Virus record (IMG/VR): IMGVR_UViG_3300031787_010241
Span: 1 to 64,000 of that record
DNA: 64,000 nt
Direction: 5' to 3' (one strand)
Origin: a virus
Position numbers and translations under genes: made by a program. Positions 27,370 to 34,916 of this stretch are shown in pieces (positions within the stretch are counted from its first letter, which is position 1; every line of letters begins with the position of its first letter). The notes under the pieces were generated by a model that was not told the origin of the DNA, did no database searches, and saw nothing but the letters and a program-made list of their open reading frames with translations.

Positions 27370-28349
27370 AAAGAGCATTAATAACAGGAATAAATGGTCA
27401 AGATGGGTCTTATTTAGCCGAGTTTTTAATAGACAAAGAATACGAAGTTTATGGAGTATTGAAAAGAAATTCCGTGGCCGAGAATCAAACCGCTAGGTTG
27501 GACAATGTTTACTCCAAATTAACTTTAGAATATGCCGACTTGACTGACATGTCTTCGTTGGTAAGAGTAATTCAAAAAATAATGCCTGATGAGATATATA
27601 ATTTAGCCGCACAATCTCATGTTAGAATATCTTTTGACCAACCAATATATACCGCACAAGTAACTGGTTTAGGTACTTTAAATCTACTTGAAGCCGTTAA
27701 ATTAATAAAACCAAATACTAAAATATACCAAGCCTCATCTTCGGAAATGTTTGGTAACTCTATCGATTCAGACGGGTTCCAAAGAGAAACAACGCCAATG
27801 AATCCAGTTTCCCCATATGGATGTGCTAAAGTTTTTAGCTATAACATTTGTCGTAATTATCGTAACTCATATGGAATGTTTATTTCAAATGGTATTTTGT
27901 TTAACCACGAATCACCAAGAAGGGGAACTAATTTTGTCACAAATAAAGTTTGTAAAGAAGCGGTTAAGATTAAACTTGGGTTATCTAATGAGTTAAGATT
28001 AGGTAATTTAGATGCCACCAGAGATTGGGGTCATGCTAAAGATTATGTAAAGGCAATGTGGGAAATTCTACAATTAGATAATCCTGATGATTTTGTTTGT
28101 TCTACAGGTGTTTCACACTCTGTGAGAGAACTTGTTAATTATGTTTTTACAAGACTTGGACTTCATTGGTCTGAATATGTAAAACAAGATGAAAAGTTTT
28201 TAAGACCCGAAGAGTTACACGATTTGAAGGGTGATTCTTCTAAATTAGTTAAATCAACTGGATGGACTCACGATTATACATTTGAAACCATGTTAGATGA
28301 AATGATTAACTATTGGCAAGTATACTATAGTGAAGGTAATAATTATTAA
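27366..28349 (+). CDS. gmd: GDP-mannose 4,6-dehydratase
   Basis: 327 residues, slightly shorter than most. An extended SDR: GINGQDGSYL (G8, G11, G14) binds NADP, YQASSSEMFG (121-130) supplies the catalytic Ser/Glu pair, and SPYGCAKVFS gives Y151 and K155. LFNHESPRRGTNFVTNKV is a GMD signature. It converts GDP-mannose to GDP-4-keto-6-deoxymannose, the branch point to GDP-fucose, GDP-rhamnose, GDP-perosamine and GDP-colitose. GDP-mannose would come from the host. The final enzyme of any of these branches is not recognised in the window. Confidence 0.95.
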   Translation: MKRALITGINGQDGSYLAEFLIDKEYEVYGVLKRNSVAENQTARLDNVYSKLTLEYADLTDMSSLVRVIQKIMPDEIYNLAAQSHVRISFDQPIYTAQVTGLGTLNLLEAVKLIKPNTKIYQASSSEMFGNSIDSDGFQRETTPMNPVSPYGCAKVFSYNICRNYRNSYGMFISNGILFNHESPRRGTNFVTNKVCKEAVKIKLGLSNELRLGNLDATRDWGHAKDYVKAMWEILQLDNPDDFVCSTGVSHSVRELVNYVFTRLGLHWSEYVKQDEKFLRPEELHDLKGDSSKLVKSTGWTHDYTFETMLDEMINYWQVYYSEGNNY

Positions 28350-28364
28350 AATTTATTATTAAGA

Positions 28365-28997
28365 ATGTTAAAAAATTACGAAGAAGACAAAAATGGATTA
28401 ATATTTCAAATTGAGAAAAATAAAATAAACTATAATGTTGATTACGTAAATAATAGCTATAATAACTACGGACCTAAAGTAGATAATATGTCTTATTTAA
28501 GGTACGGTTTTATGAGCGGTGTTATACAAGAAAACATAAATTCAATTTTAGACGTTGGGTACGGTAATGGTTCGTTTCTAAATATTTGTAAAAAAAATAT
28601 AGATAAGTGTTATGGAACTGATATTAGCGGTTATGAAATCCCAAAAGATTGTATTTTTTTAGATATTGATAAAATTTATAATCGTCATTTTAACGTTGTT
28701 TGTTTTTTTGATTCTTTAGAACATTTTGATGATGTTTATTTTCTTGAAAAATTAAATTGTGATTACATTTATATCTCTTTACCCGAGTGTCATTATTTAT
28801 CTGACGAATGGTTTATGGGATGGAAACATAGAAGAGAAAATGAACACTTATGGCATTTCAATAGAACGGGAATGAAAAAATTTATGAAAGAACAAGGTTA
28901 TGAATTAATTTGTTATTCAAATATTGAAGACATAATAAGGAAACCGGTTGATTTATTACCAAATATATTGACTGGAATTTTTAAAAAAAATAAATAA
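28365..28997 (+). CDS. Class I SAM-dependent methyltransferase
   Basis: 210 residues. SILDVGYGNGSFLNICK (about 60-76) is motif I, CYGTDISGYEIPKD gives the acidic motif II, and VVCFFDSLEHFDDVYFLEKL is the UbiG-like motif. The segment HRRENEHLWHFNRTGMKKFM is common in glycan-cluster methyltransferases. Substrate unknown. The next gene begins 1 base after its stop. Confidence 0.85.
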   Translation: MLKNYEEDKNGLIFQIEKNKINYNVDYVNNSYNNYGPKVDNMSYLRYGFMSGVIQENINSILDVGYGNGSFLNICKKNIDKCYGTDISGYEIPKDCIFLDIDKIYNRHFNVVCFFDSLEHFDDVYFLEKLNCDYIYISLPECHYLSDEWFMGWKHRRENEHLWHFNRTGMKKFMKEQGYELICYSNIEDIIRKPVDLLPNILTGIFKKNK

Positions 28998-28998
28998 T

Positions 28999-29487
28999 AT
29001 GAAGTTAATAGAGTTTAAAGGAAAAAAATACCCCGAATTTCAATCAAAAGGGAATGGGTCTAAATTTTCAATTCCCTTCGCCCAAGAGTTTTGTGAAGGA
29101 TTTGGATATGATATTGGCCCTAAAAAAATTGAGTGGTCATTACCCGGTTCATTTCCAATAGATTTGGATTTTGATGATGAATACCATGCTTTAAATCTAC
29201 CTAAAAAATGTAATTACATATACTCTTCACATTGTTTGGAACATGTAGACAATTGGGTTGAGGTTATGGATTATTGGTACGAAATGATTGAGTCAAATGG
29301 AATTTTGTTTTTGTATCTTCCTGATTATTCACAAGAGTACTGGAGACCATGGAATAATAAAAAACATCGACATATTTTCTCATCTGAAATCATAAAAGAT
29401 TATATGATACAAAAGGGATACATTAATATATATTCAAGTGGAATAGATTTAAATAATTCTTTCATGGTTGTTGGACAAAAAATTTGA
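28999..29487 (+). CDS. Small methyltransferase-like protein
   Basis: 162 residues. It keeps the middle of a SAM methyltransferase (NYIYSSHCLEHVDNWVEVMD, ESNGILFLYLPDY) and a degraded motif I (GYDIGPKK). About 40 residues shorter than a full domain, so it may be a trimmed enzyme or work with the neighbour upstream. Confidence 0.7.
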   Translation: MKLIEFKGKKYPEFQSKGNGSKFSIPFAQEFCEGFGYDIGPKKIEWSLPGSFPIDLDFDDEYHALNLPKKCNYIYSSHCLEHVDNWVEVMDYWYEMIESNGILFLYLPDYSQEYWRPWNNKKHRHIFSSEIIKDYMIQKGYINIYSSGIDLNNSFMVVGQKI

Positions 29488-29500
29488 TTCACAATTATAA

Positions 29501-30244
29501 ATGAGAATTATTAATTTACACAATGATTGTCGTTTAGGTGATAATGTTTTTACAATTCATTTTTTAAACAAATACCTAGATTCGGATGTTTTATTTAATT
29601 ATTATGTTCATTCGCAATATATAAATGAATTAAAAAAACATATAATAGGTGAAAATATACAGATACATCCATATCATTTAGTACCGTCAGATTCGTATAA
29701 TACATGGATTGGAAGAGATGGTTTTTATTACCGTAAAATAAGTGAATATAATTTTAATCTTGATTTATTTTATGTTGATTTTTTCAATTTAATGTCATCT
29801 AATTTAGAATTATCACCAAAATTTTTTAGTAATACCGATTTATTATTTGACAACTCAAATTACGAAATTTCTACAAATAAAACATATGACTATTTAATAA
29901 TTAACTCCCAGCCAATGAGTAATCAATTTAATTATCAAGGAAATCAATTCTACTATTTGTGTGACTTGTTGACTAAATTAGAAAAAACATTTATCACCAC
30001 CCAAAAAATAAAAAATTACGAGTGTACGACAGACTACGGTATGTCATTAATTGATATTGGTAATTTATCAAACTATTGTGAAAATATAATAGCGGTCAAT
30101 ACCTCACCAATAATTAGAACTTTTACAACTCAAAATATAAATAAAATTAATAAAAGATTTGTATTAGATAATGAGTTAAGTTATTCTTATAATGAAAGAA
30201 TATACTCATTTAATTCACTTTCTCAAATTTTCGATAAATTATAA
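29501..30244 (+). CDS. Hypothetical protein of the glycan island
   Basis: 247 residues. The opening RIINLHNDCRLGDNVFTIHF resembles the first loop of GT-B enzymes of the heptosyltransferase kind (GLGD-type), and the C-terminal NIIAVNTSPIIRTFTTQNI could be the donor-side helix. Evidence is too thin for a firm call. Very A+T-rich and Asn/Tyr-rich, as are its neighbours. It ends 5 bases before the PhoH gene. Confidence 0.5.
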   Translation: MRIINLHNDCRLGDNVFTIHFLNKYLDSDVLFNYYVHSQYINELKKHIIGENIQIHPYHLVPSDSYNTWIGRDGFYYRKISEYNFNLDLFYVDFFNLMSSNLELSPKFFSNTDLLFDNSNYEISTNKTYDYLIINSQPMSNQFNYQGNQFYYLCDLLTKLEKTFITTQKIKNYECTTDYGMSLIDIGNLSNYCENIIAVNTSPIIRTFTTQNINKINKRFVLDNELSYSYNERIYSFNSLSQIFDKL

Positions 30245-30249
30245 AAAAA

Positions 30250-30972
30250 ATGACAAGAAAAAAAACCGTTCCGGTTCAAGATGAGCCAAGAAAAAATGTG
30301 AGTAGGAAAGACCAAATCACGGAAATAATAAAAAAGAAATCAAAAGAAAAATTTTTATCTGAAAACCAAAAAAAATATTACGACTTATTAGTAGGAAATC
30401 AAATTACAATATGTTCAGGGCCAGCTGGTGTCGGTAAAAGTTATATTGCTATGAAAGCGGCACTTGATTTATTATCAGACCCTGAAACTCCTTATGAGAA
30501 GATTATTATTGTAAGACCCGCAGTAGAAGCTGAAGAAAAACTTGGTTCATTACCAGGTAATGTGGAAGAAAAGTTAGACCCCTATATTTTCCCATCTTAT
30601 TACTTGATGAATAAAATCATTGGTAAAGAAGCTCGTGAAAAATTAAAACAAATTGATGTTATTGAGGTATTCGCGCTAGCATATATGAGAGGTATGAACA
30701 TCGATAATTCTATTCTTATTTTCGAGGAAGCACAAAATTCAACTCCAAATCAGATGAAACTTTTATTGACAAGAATAGGTTTTAATAGTAAATTTTTCAT
30801 ATCGGGGGATTTAGAACAAACTGACAGATATAAAGATAAAAGACAGTCGGGGCTTTGGGATGCTATTGAGAAATTCAAAGAGTTACCTGATGTTGGTGTA
30901 TTCGAATTTGATAATAAAGATATTGTAAGAAATCCTCTGATTAGTAAAATACTTAAAAGATACGAATCATGA
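30250..30972 (+). CDS. phoH: PhoH-like P-loop ATPase
   Basis: 240 residues. Walker A GPAGVGKS at 57-64 and Walker B ILIFEE at 155-160, with VRPAVEAEEKLGSLPGN between them and KFFISGDLEQTDR after, as in all PhoH proteins. A Lys-rich N-terminal 45 residues precedes the domain. PhoH is common in marine and freshwater phages; its biochemical role in infection (RNA helicase-like, phosphate-linked in some hosts) is unsettled. It overlaps the HAD-like gene by 4 bases. Confidence 0.93.
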   Translation: MTRKKTVPVQDEPRKNVSRKDQITEIIKKKSKEKFLSENQKKYYDLLVGNQITICSGPAGVGKSYIAMKAALDLLSDPETPYEKIIIVRPAVEAEEKLGSLPGNVEEKLDPYIFPSYYLMNKIIGKEAREKLKQIDVIEVFALAYMRGMNIDNSILIFEEAQNSTPNQMKLLLTRIGFNSKFFISGDLEQTDRYKDKRQSGLWDAIEKFKELPDVGVFEFDNKDIVRNPLISKILKRYES

Positions 30973-31622
30973 GAATTGGAATCGAGATAAATGGTGTCTT
31001 GCGGGACACTATTGGGAAAATTACGCAAGTTTATCAAAAAAATCTAATCGATACTATTGATGAAGAGCGATTTGAAAAAACTTATGAATTAGATGTTTCG
31101 GGTAATACTGAAGAAATAAGTGAGATTGTTCCATTTGAATATAAAATAAATCTACCGGTAGGCAGCTTAGAAATTTCAAACCACTTCATTTTTCAGAACA
31201 AAGAAGAGGAATATTCATTTCTATTTGAGGATTATGTTATGGAAATATTTGGCCATGCGGCGTCTTCAGAGTATACTACATTTAACGATTTGAATGATGT
31301 GTATATTAATTTACGAGATAAACATGACTTTATTGTAGTTTCAGATGAGATTGGTAAATCGAAACCAGCTTCATTATTTTTCCTATCAAAATTTGGTTGC
31401 CAATTAGAAAAAGTGGTATTTTATAGTAATTACACAATTAATTCTATGTGGAATGAAATAGATATTTTACTTACATCCAATCCATCGTTATTATTAGAAC
31501 ATCCGTCAGATAAATTAGTTATAAAATTTGAAACGGAGTATAATAAAAAAATAGAATCAATTCATACTATTACAACTATGAAGGAGTTCGAAGAAAAATT
31601 AAAAGAAATTATTCCATGCTAA
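30969..31622 (+). CDS. HAD-like protein with altered nucleophile motif
   Basis: 217 residues. The overall plan follows phage HAD hydrolases/5'-nucleotidases: MRIGIEINGVLRDTIGKI at the start, FIVVSDEIGKSKPASLFFL in the middle and MWNEIDILLTSNPSLLL near the end. However, the expected D-x-D-G-[VT] nucleophile reads E-I-N-G-V, so both key acids are changed. That makes phosphatase activity doubtful; a binding or regulatory role, or a pseudo-enzyme, is possible. Stop overlaps the next gene by 7 bases. Confidence 0.55.
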   Translation: MRIGIEINGVLRDTIGKITQVYQKNLIDTIDEERFEKTYELDVSGNTEEISEIVPFEYKINLPVGSLEISNHFIFQNKEEEYSFLFEDYVMEIFGHAASSEYTTFNDLNDVYINLRDKHDFIVVSDEIGKSKPASLFFLSKFGCQLEKVVFYSNYTINSMWNEIDILLTSNPSLLLEHPSDKLVIKFETEYNKKIESIHTITTMKEFEEKLKEIIPC

Positions 31623-31885
31623 AAATTCTTAACGAATATTATTATTTGGATTTGGACCAAATTGATGAATACATCAATATTGAGCCTTCAGTTGATTCAA
31701 CAGGTTCTTCAGAAAACCATATAAGTGTTGTTAAATATGAAATGGTTAAAACATTAATTGAAATTTTAATGACCGAAAATGAAGGTGTTGATGAAGCGTT
31801 AGGCCCAAAAAGCTCCGAATTGTCAATCCCATTTAAAATCTCATTCAATACATTATTAAATAAAAAATTATTAAACAAGTATTAA
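31616..31885 (+). CDS. Small acidic hypothetical protein
   Basis: 89 residues, starting inside the stop region of the HAD-like gene. Acidic N-terminal half with YYYLDLDQIDEYINIEP, then a helix (KYEMVKTLIEILMTENEG) and a short basic tail. No family. Its tight coupling to neighbours is the main support for its being a gene. Confidence 0.65.
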   Translation: MLKILNEYYYLDLDQIDEYINIEPSVDSTGSSENHISVVKYEMVKTLIEILMTENEGVDEALGPKSSELSIPFKISFNTLLNKKLLNKY

Positions 31886-31888
31886 TAT

Positions 31889-32956
31889 ATGAACCAAGAA
31901 CAAATTAAAAAATTAGAGACATCTATAATAAACATGAAGGACAAAAAGTCTCGAATTTATCTTCTTGTCCAAGACACTAAAGGTAATGCGAAAGCTTCAA
32001 TTTCTTACATTTACCATTTAGGTATGTCATTATCCAAAGCGGGATATAATCCAATTATGTTACATGAAAAACCAGATTACGTTGGTGTTGAGTCATGGAT
32101 GGGTGAGGAATTTATGAAGTTACCTCATAAATCTATCGAGGGACAACAACTCGAGGTTTCACCTGAAGACTTTATTGTTCTTCCTGAATTGTATGGTTTT
32201 GTAATGCCTCAGATTGCTAATTTACCTTGTGGTAAAATAGTATTGTGTCAAGCTTACGACCATATTTTGGAAACATTACAACCAGGTCAAACATGGCAAC
32301 AATTTGGGTTCTTCAAATGTATAACAACGTCTGAATTCCAAAAAGAATATGTCTCAAATATTATGAGAACCGCTTCTTTTGATATTCTCCCTCCATTTAT
32401 TTCAGATAGTTTTACAGAACAACAATACCCACCAAAACCAATTATTGCGATTCATACTCGCGAACCAAGGGATACTGCAAACATTATCAAATCATTCTAT
32501 TTGAAATTCCCTCAATACAGATGGATTTCTTTCAAGGATATGAGAAATCAAACCGAAAAGGATTTTGCTAAAAATTTACAAGATTGTTTTCTGTCAATTT
32601 GGGTTGATGAAACTAGCGGGTTTGGCACGTACCCTCTTGAATCAATGAAGACAGGTGTTCCTGTTTTAGGTTTGGTACCTAACTTGCTTCCTCATTGGAT
32701 AAATGAGAACAACGGATTTTGGGTTAATAACAAAAATCAGATTACGGATTTTGCCGCCGACTTCTTACAAAATTGGTTAGAAGATAATATCAAAGAAGAA
32801 TTATATTCTGAAATGAAAACCACAGTAGAGTCTTTATCCACTAAAGAAACTTTTTATAAAAATGCGGTAGAATTATTTGAGGGTTATTTGAATACTCGTC
32901 TCGAATCTTTTGAAGAACAACTTAATAAACTTGCTGAAGTAGAAACAATTGAATAA
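31889..32956 (+). CDS. Glycosyltransferase (GT-B, family 4-like)
   Basis: 355 residues. After a helical lead, IYLLVQDTKGNAKASISYIY and LGMSLSKAGYNPIMLHE form a first Rossmann domain; FIVLPELYGF and KIVLCQAYDHIL follow. The donor half ends with GFGTYPLESMKTGVPVLGLV, in which the PLESMKTG-PV pattern is the classic GT4 E-x7-E-like end. C-terminal 50 residues are helical. Role: sugar transfer to an unknown acceptor. Starts 3 bases after the small acidic gene. Confidence 0.82.
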   Translation: MNQEQIKKLETSIINMKDKKSRIYLLVQDTKGNAKASISYIYHLGMSLSKAGYNPIMLHEKPDYVGVESWMGEEFMKLPHKSIEGQQLEVSPEDFIVLPELYGFVMPQIANLPCGKIVLCQAYDHILETLQPGQTWQQFGFFKCITTSEFQKEYVSNIMRTASFDILPPFISDSFTEQQYPPKPIIAIHTREPRDTANIIKSFYLKFPQYRWISFKDMRNQTEKDFAKNLQDCFLSIWVDETSGFGTYPLESMKTGVPVLGLVPNLLPHWINENNGFWVNNKNQITDFAADFLQNWLEDNIKEELYSEMKTTVESLSTKETFYKNAVELFEGYLNTRLESFEEQLNKLAEVETIE

Positions 32957-32957
32957 T

Positions 32958-33776
32958 ATGGAAAACACAAATAAAGAAACTTTTAATGTATCGGTTATTC
33001 TTCCGATTAAAACCTCATCGGTTCATTCATTCGATGATTATTTTAAAAAATGTATTGATTCGTTAATTAATCAAAGAGTCGGTATTCATGAATTAGTTAT
33101 TGTTCATACTGAAGAAACAAATTTAATTGAATTTTTAAATTCGTATGACTTTGGTGATTTAAATGTTAAGAAATATTCATGGGGTGGAGAGGGGAATTAC
33201 TCACTTCAAGTGAATTATGGAGTAAGTGTTGCGGAATCCGAATGGATTTCTCTTTACGAAATTGACGATGAATTCTCCAGCATTTGGTTCAAAAATGTTA
33301 AAAAATACAGTGAAGTATACCCTGATGTTCAGGCATTCTTACCATTGGTTATTGATGTGGATGAAAAGGGCGTATTTGCCGGATTTACAAACGAGGCAAC
33401 ATTTGCTTTGAATATCTCATCTGAAATGGGTATTCTCACTAACGACACTCTTCACACATATCAAAATTTTCAGATATCAGGAATGGTTATGAAGAGGTCG
33501 GTATTCCAAGATTACGGAATGATGAAACCAAACTTCAAATTAACATTTGGTTACGAATTCTTTTTAAGAATGACTTACAATTCTGTAAAGATTATGTCAA
33601 TTCCTAAAATTGGTTACAAACACGTAAATTTACGTACTGGCTCAATCTTTTGGAATTACAAAAATGGAGACAATATGTTGACCGAGCAAGAAGTTAAGTT
33701 TTGGATTGAGTCTGCTAAAAAAGAGTATTTCTTCACAAAAGAAAGAGACATAAAATACGAGCCAGAAAATATTTGA
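32958..33776 (+). CDS. Glycosyltransferase family 2-like protein
   Basis: 272 residues from the ATG at 32958 (1 base after the previous stop; an in-frame TTG at 32949 is a weaker choice). VSVILPIKTSSVHSFDDYF opens the GT-A fold, HELVIVHTEETN is the second strand, and EWISLYEIDDEF carries the D-D-E metal site. KPNFKLTFGYEFFLRM is typical of GT2 acceptor loops. Last gene of the glycan island; its stop overlaps the sigma-factor start (TGATG). Confidence 0.85.
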   Translation: MENTNKETFNVSVILPIKTSSVHSFDDYFKKCIDSLINQRVGIHELVIVHTEETNLIEFLNSYDFGDLNVKKYSWGGEGNYSLQVNYGVSVAESEWISLYEIDDEFSSIWFKNVKKYSEVYPDVQAFLPLVIDVDEKGVFAGFTNEATFALNISSEMGILTNDTLHTYQNFQISGMVMKRSVFQDYGMMKPNFKLTFGYEFFLRMTYNSVKIMSIPKIGYKHVNLRTGSIFWNYKNGDNMLTEQEVKFWIESAKKEYFFTKERDIKYEPENI

Positions 33777-34525
33777 TGACTGAAACCAGCACTTTGTCAG
33801 GAGACACAAATGTTGAGTTAAAGAAGAAGGGTAGAAAACCAAAACAAGCAAATTATTTTGATGTCAGAGAAGAACAGGCGGTTATAAGATACCTTAACGC
33901 ACAAACTTTTGATGAAAAAAATAAAATCTACAATGAGTTTTTACGAAAACCCTTAGACAAAATGATTTCTTCGATTATTCGAAGATACAAATTATATAGA
34001 AAAGATATGGACTTCTATGAAATCCATATAGACACTCACTCATTTTTGATGACCAAAATAGATAAGTTTAAGCCTGCTAAAGAAAAGAAGGCTTATTCTT
34101 ACTTTGGTACCATATGTAAAAACTATTTGATGGGTCAAATCATCAAAGACCAAAAAGATATGAATCGTAAGATTTCTTACGAGGATATATCTTCTAATTT
34201 AGAAAACAATACTGACTTTTCTTATAGTATTGACAGAGAAGTTTTCGATAGTGAGTTGGTCATTAAAAATTTTTTAGGTGAGATTAATGACTTTATAAGT
34301 CAAGATGGGTTATCTGAAAATGAAATTAAATTAGGTCAAGCTCTTTATGACCTGTTTGAGAATTATGACAATATTTTTATTGGTACCGATAACAATAAAT
34401 TCAATAAGAATATAATTTTATTGTCTTTGAGAGAAATGACTAATTTAAGTACAAAAGAAATTAGAAGTTCTATGAAGAAGTATAAAACTATATATTTTGA
34501 TTTAATTCAAAAAATGATTAAATAG
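33776..34525 (+). CDS. Sigma factor-like protein, T4 gp55-type late sigma candidate
   Basis: 249 residues from the ATG at 33776. A basic linker (KKKGRKPKQ) is followed by a region-2-like domain at about 60-135: LDKMISSIIRRYKLY, then YSYFGTICKNYLMGQIIKDQ and KDMNRKISYED, the SYF-x-[TI]-KNY arrangement seen in gp55-like late sigma factors. There is little sign of a region 4 apart from the C-terminal STKEIRSSMKKYK, as expected for gp55. It would recruit host RNA polymerase to late promoters. Its presence beside structural genes and the many TATTTAT elements fit. No gp33 or sliding clamp gene is seen in the window. Confidence 0.78.
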   Translation: MTETSTLSGDTNVELKKKGRKPKQANYFDVREEQAVIRYLNAQTFDEKNKIYNEFLRKPLDKMISSIIRRYKLYRKDMDFYEIHIDTHSFLMTKIDKFKPAKEKKAYSYFGTICKNYLMGQIIKDQKDMNRKISYEDISSNLENNTDFSYSIDREVFDSELVIKNFLGEINDFISQDGLSENEIKLGQALYDLFENYDNIFIGTDNNKFNKNIILLSLREMTNLSTKEIRSSMKKYKTIYFDLIQKMIK

Positions 34526-34532
34526 TATTTAT
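34526..34532 (+). promoter_or_regulatory. TATTTAT element directly after the sigma-factor stop
   Basis: Starts right after the TAG at 34523-34525 and ends 4 bases before the ATG at 34537; too close for an ordinary promoter of that gene. Confidence 0.3.
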
Positions 34533-34536
34533 AGTT

Positions 34537-34908
34537 ATGCCTAGACCACAAAAAAAAGAGATTAATCTCACCAAAGAATCAATGTTATCATTGATGCAGG
34601 AAATCTATAATGAGCTTGTAGAGCAAAGAAATACCGCGATACGAATCCAAAATAAAATGTTGTCAATGATGAAAGAGACCGAAGATATGACCGTATTAGG
34701 GCCAATCATCAAAGAACAACAGAAAATCATCAATGATTGTGTAGAGAAAAAATTAACTCTTTCTAAATTACAGTCCAGTATTTGGGAAAAATCAAATTCA
34801 AAACAAGAATCGTTTTCTATTTCTGATTTAGATGTTGATGATGACATTTTACAAAATTTAATCGAAAAAGACATTTCTAAAAATGACGGGTCATATAAAA
34901 TGAAATAA
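34537..34908 (+). CDS. Small coiled-coil hypothetical protein
   Basis: 123 residues. A basic start (PRPQKKEINLTKE) is followed by a long amphipathic helix, likely coiled coil, at about 15-85 (NELVEQRNTAIRIQNKMLSM, KEQQKIINDCVEKKLTLSKL), and an acidic tail (SDLDVDDDILQNLIEKD). Unknown function; possible virion chaperone or regulator because it stands between the late sigma factor and a large structural-type gene. Confidence 0.65.
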   Translation: MPRPQKKEINLTKESMLSLMQEIYNELVEQRNTAIRIQNKMLSMMKETEDMTVLGPIIKEQQKIINDCVEKKLTLSKLQSSIWEKSNSKQESFSISDLDVDDDILQNLIEKDISKNDGSYKMK

Positions 34909-34916
34909 TCAATGGC

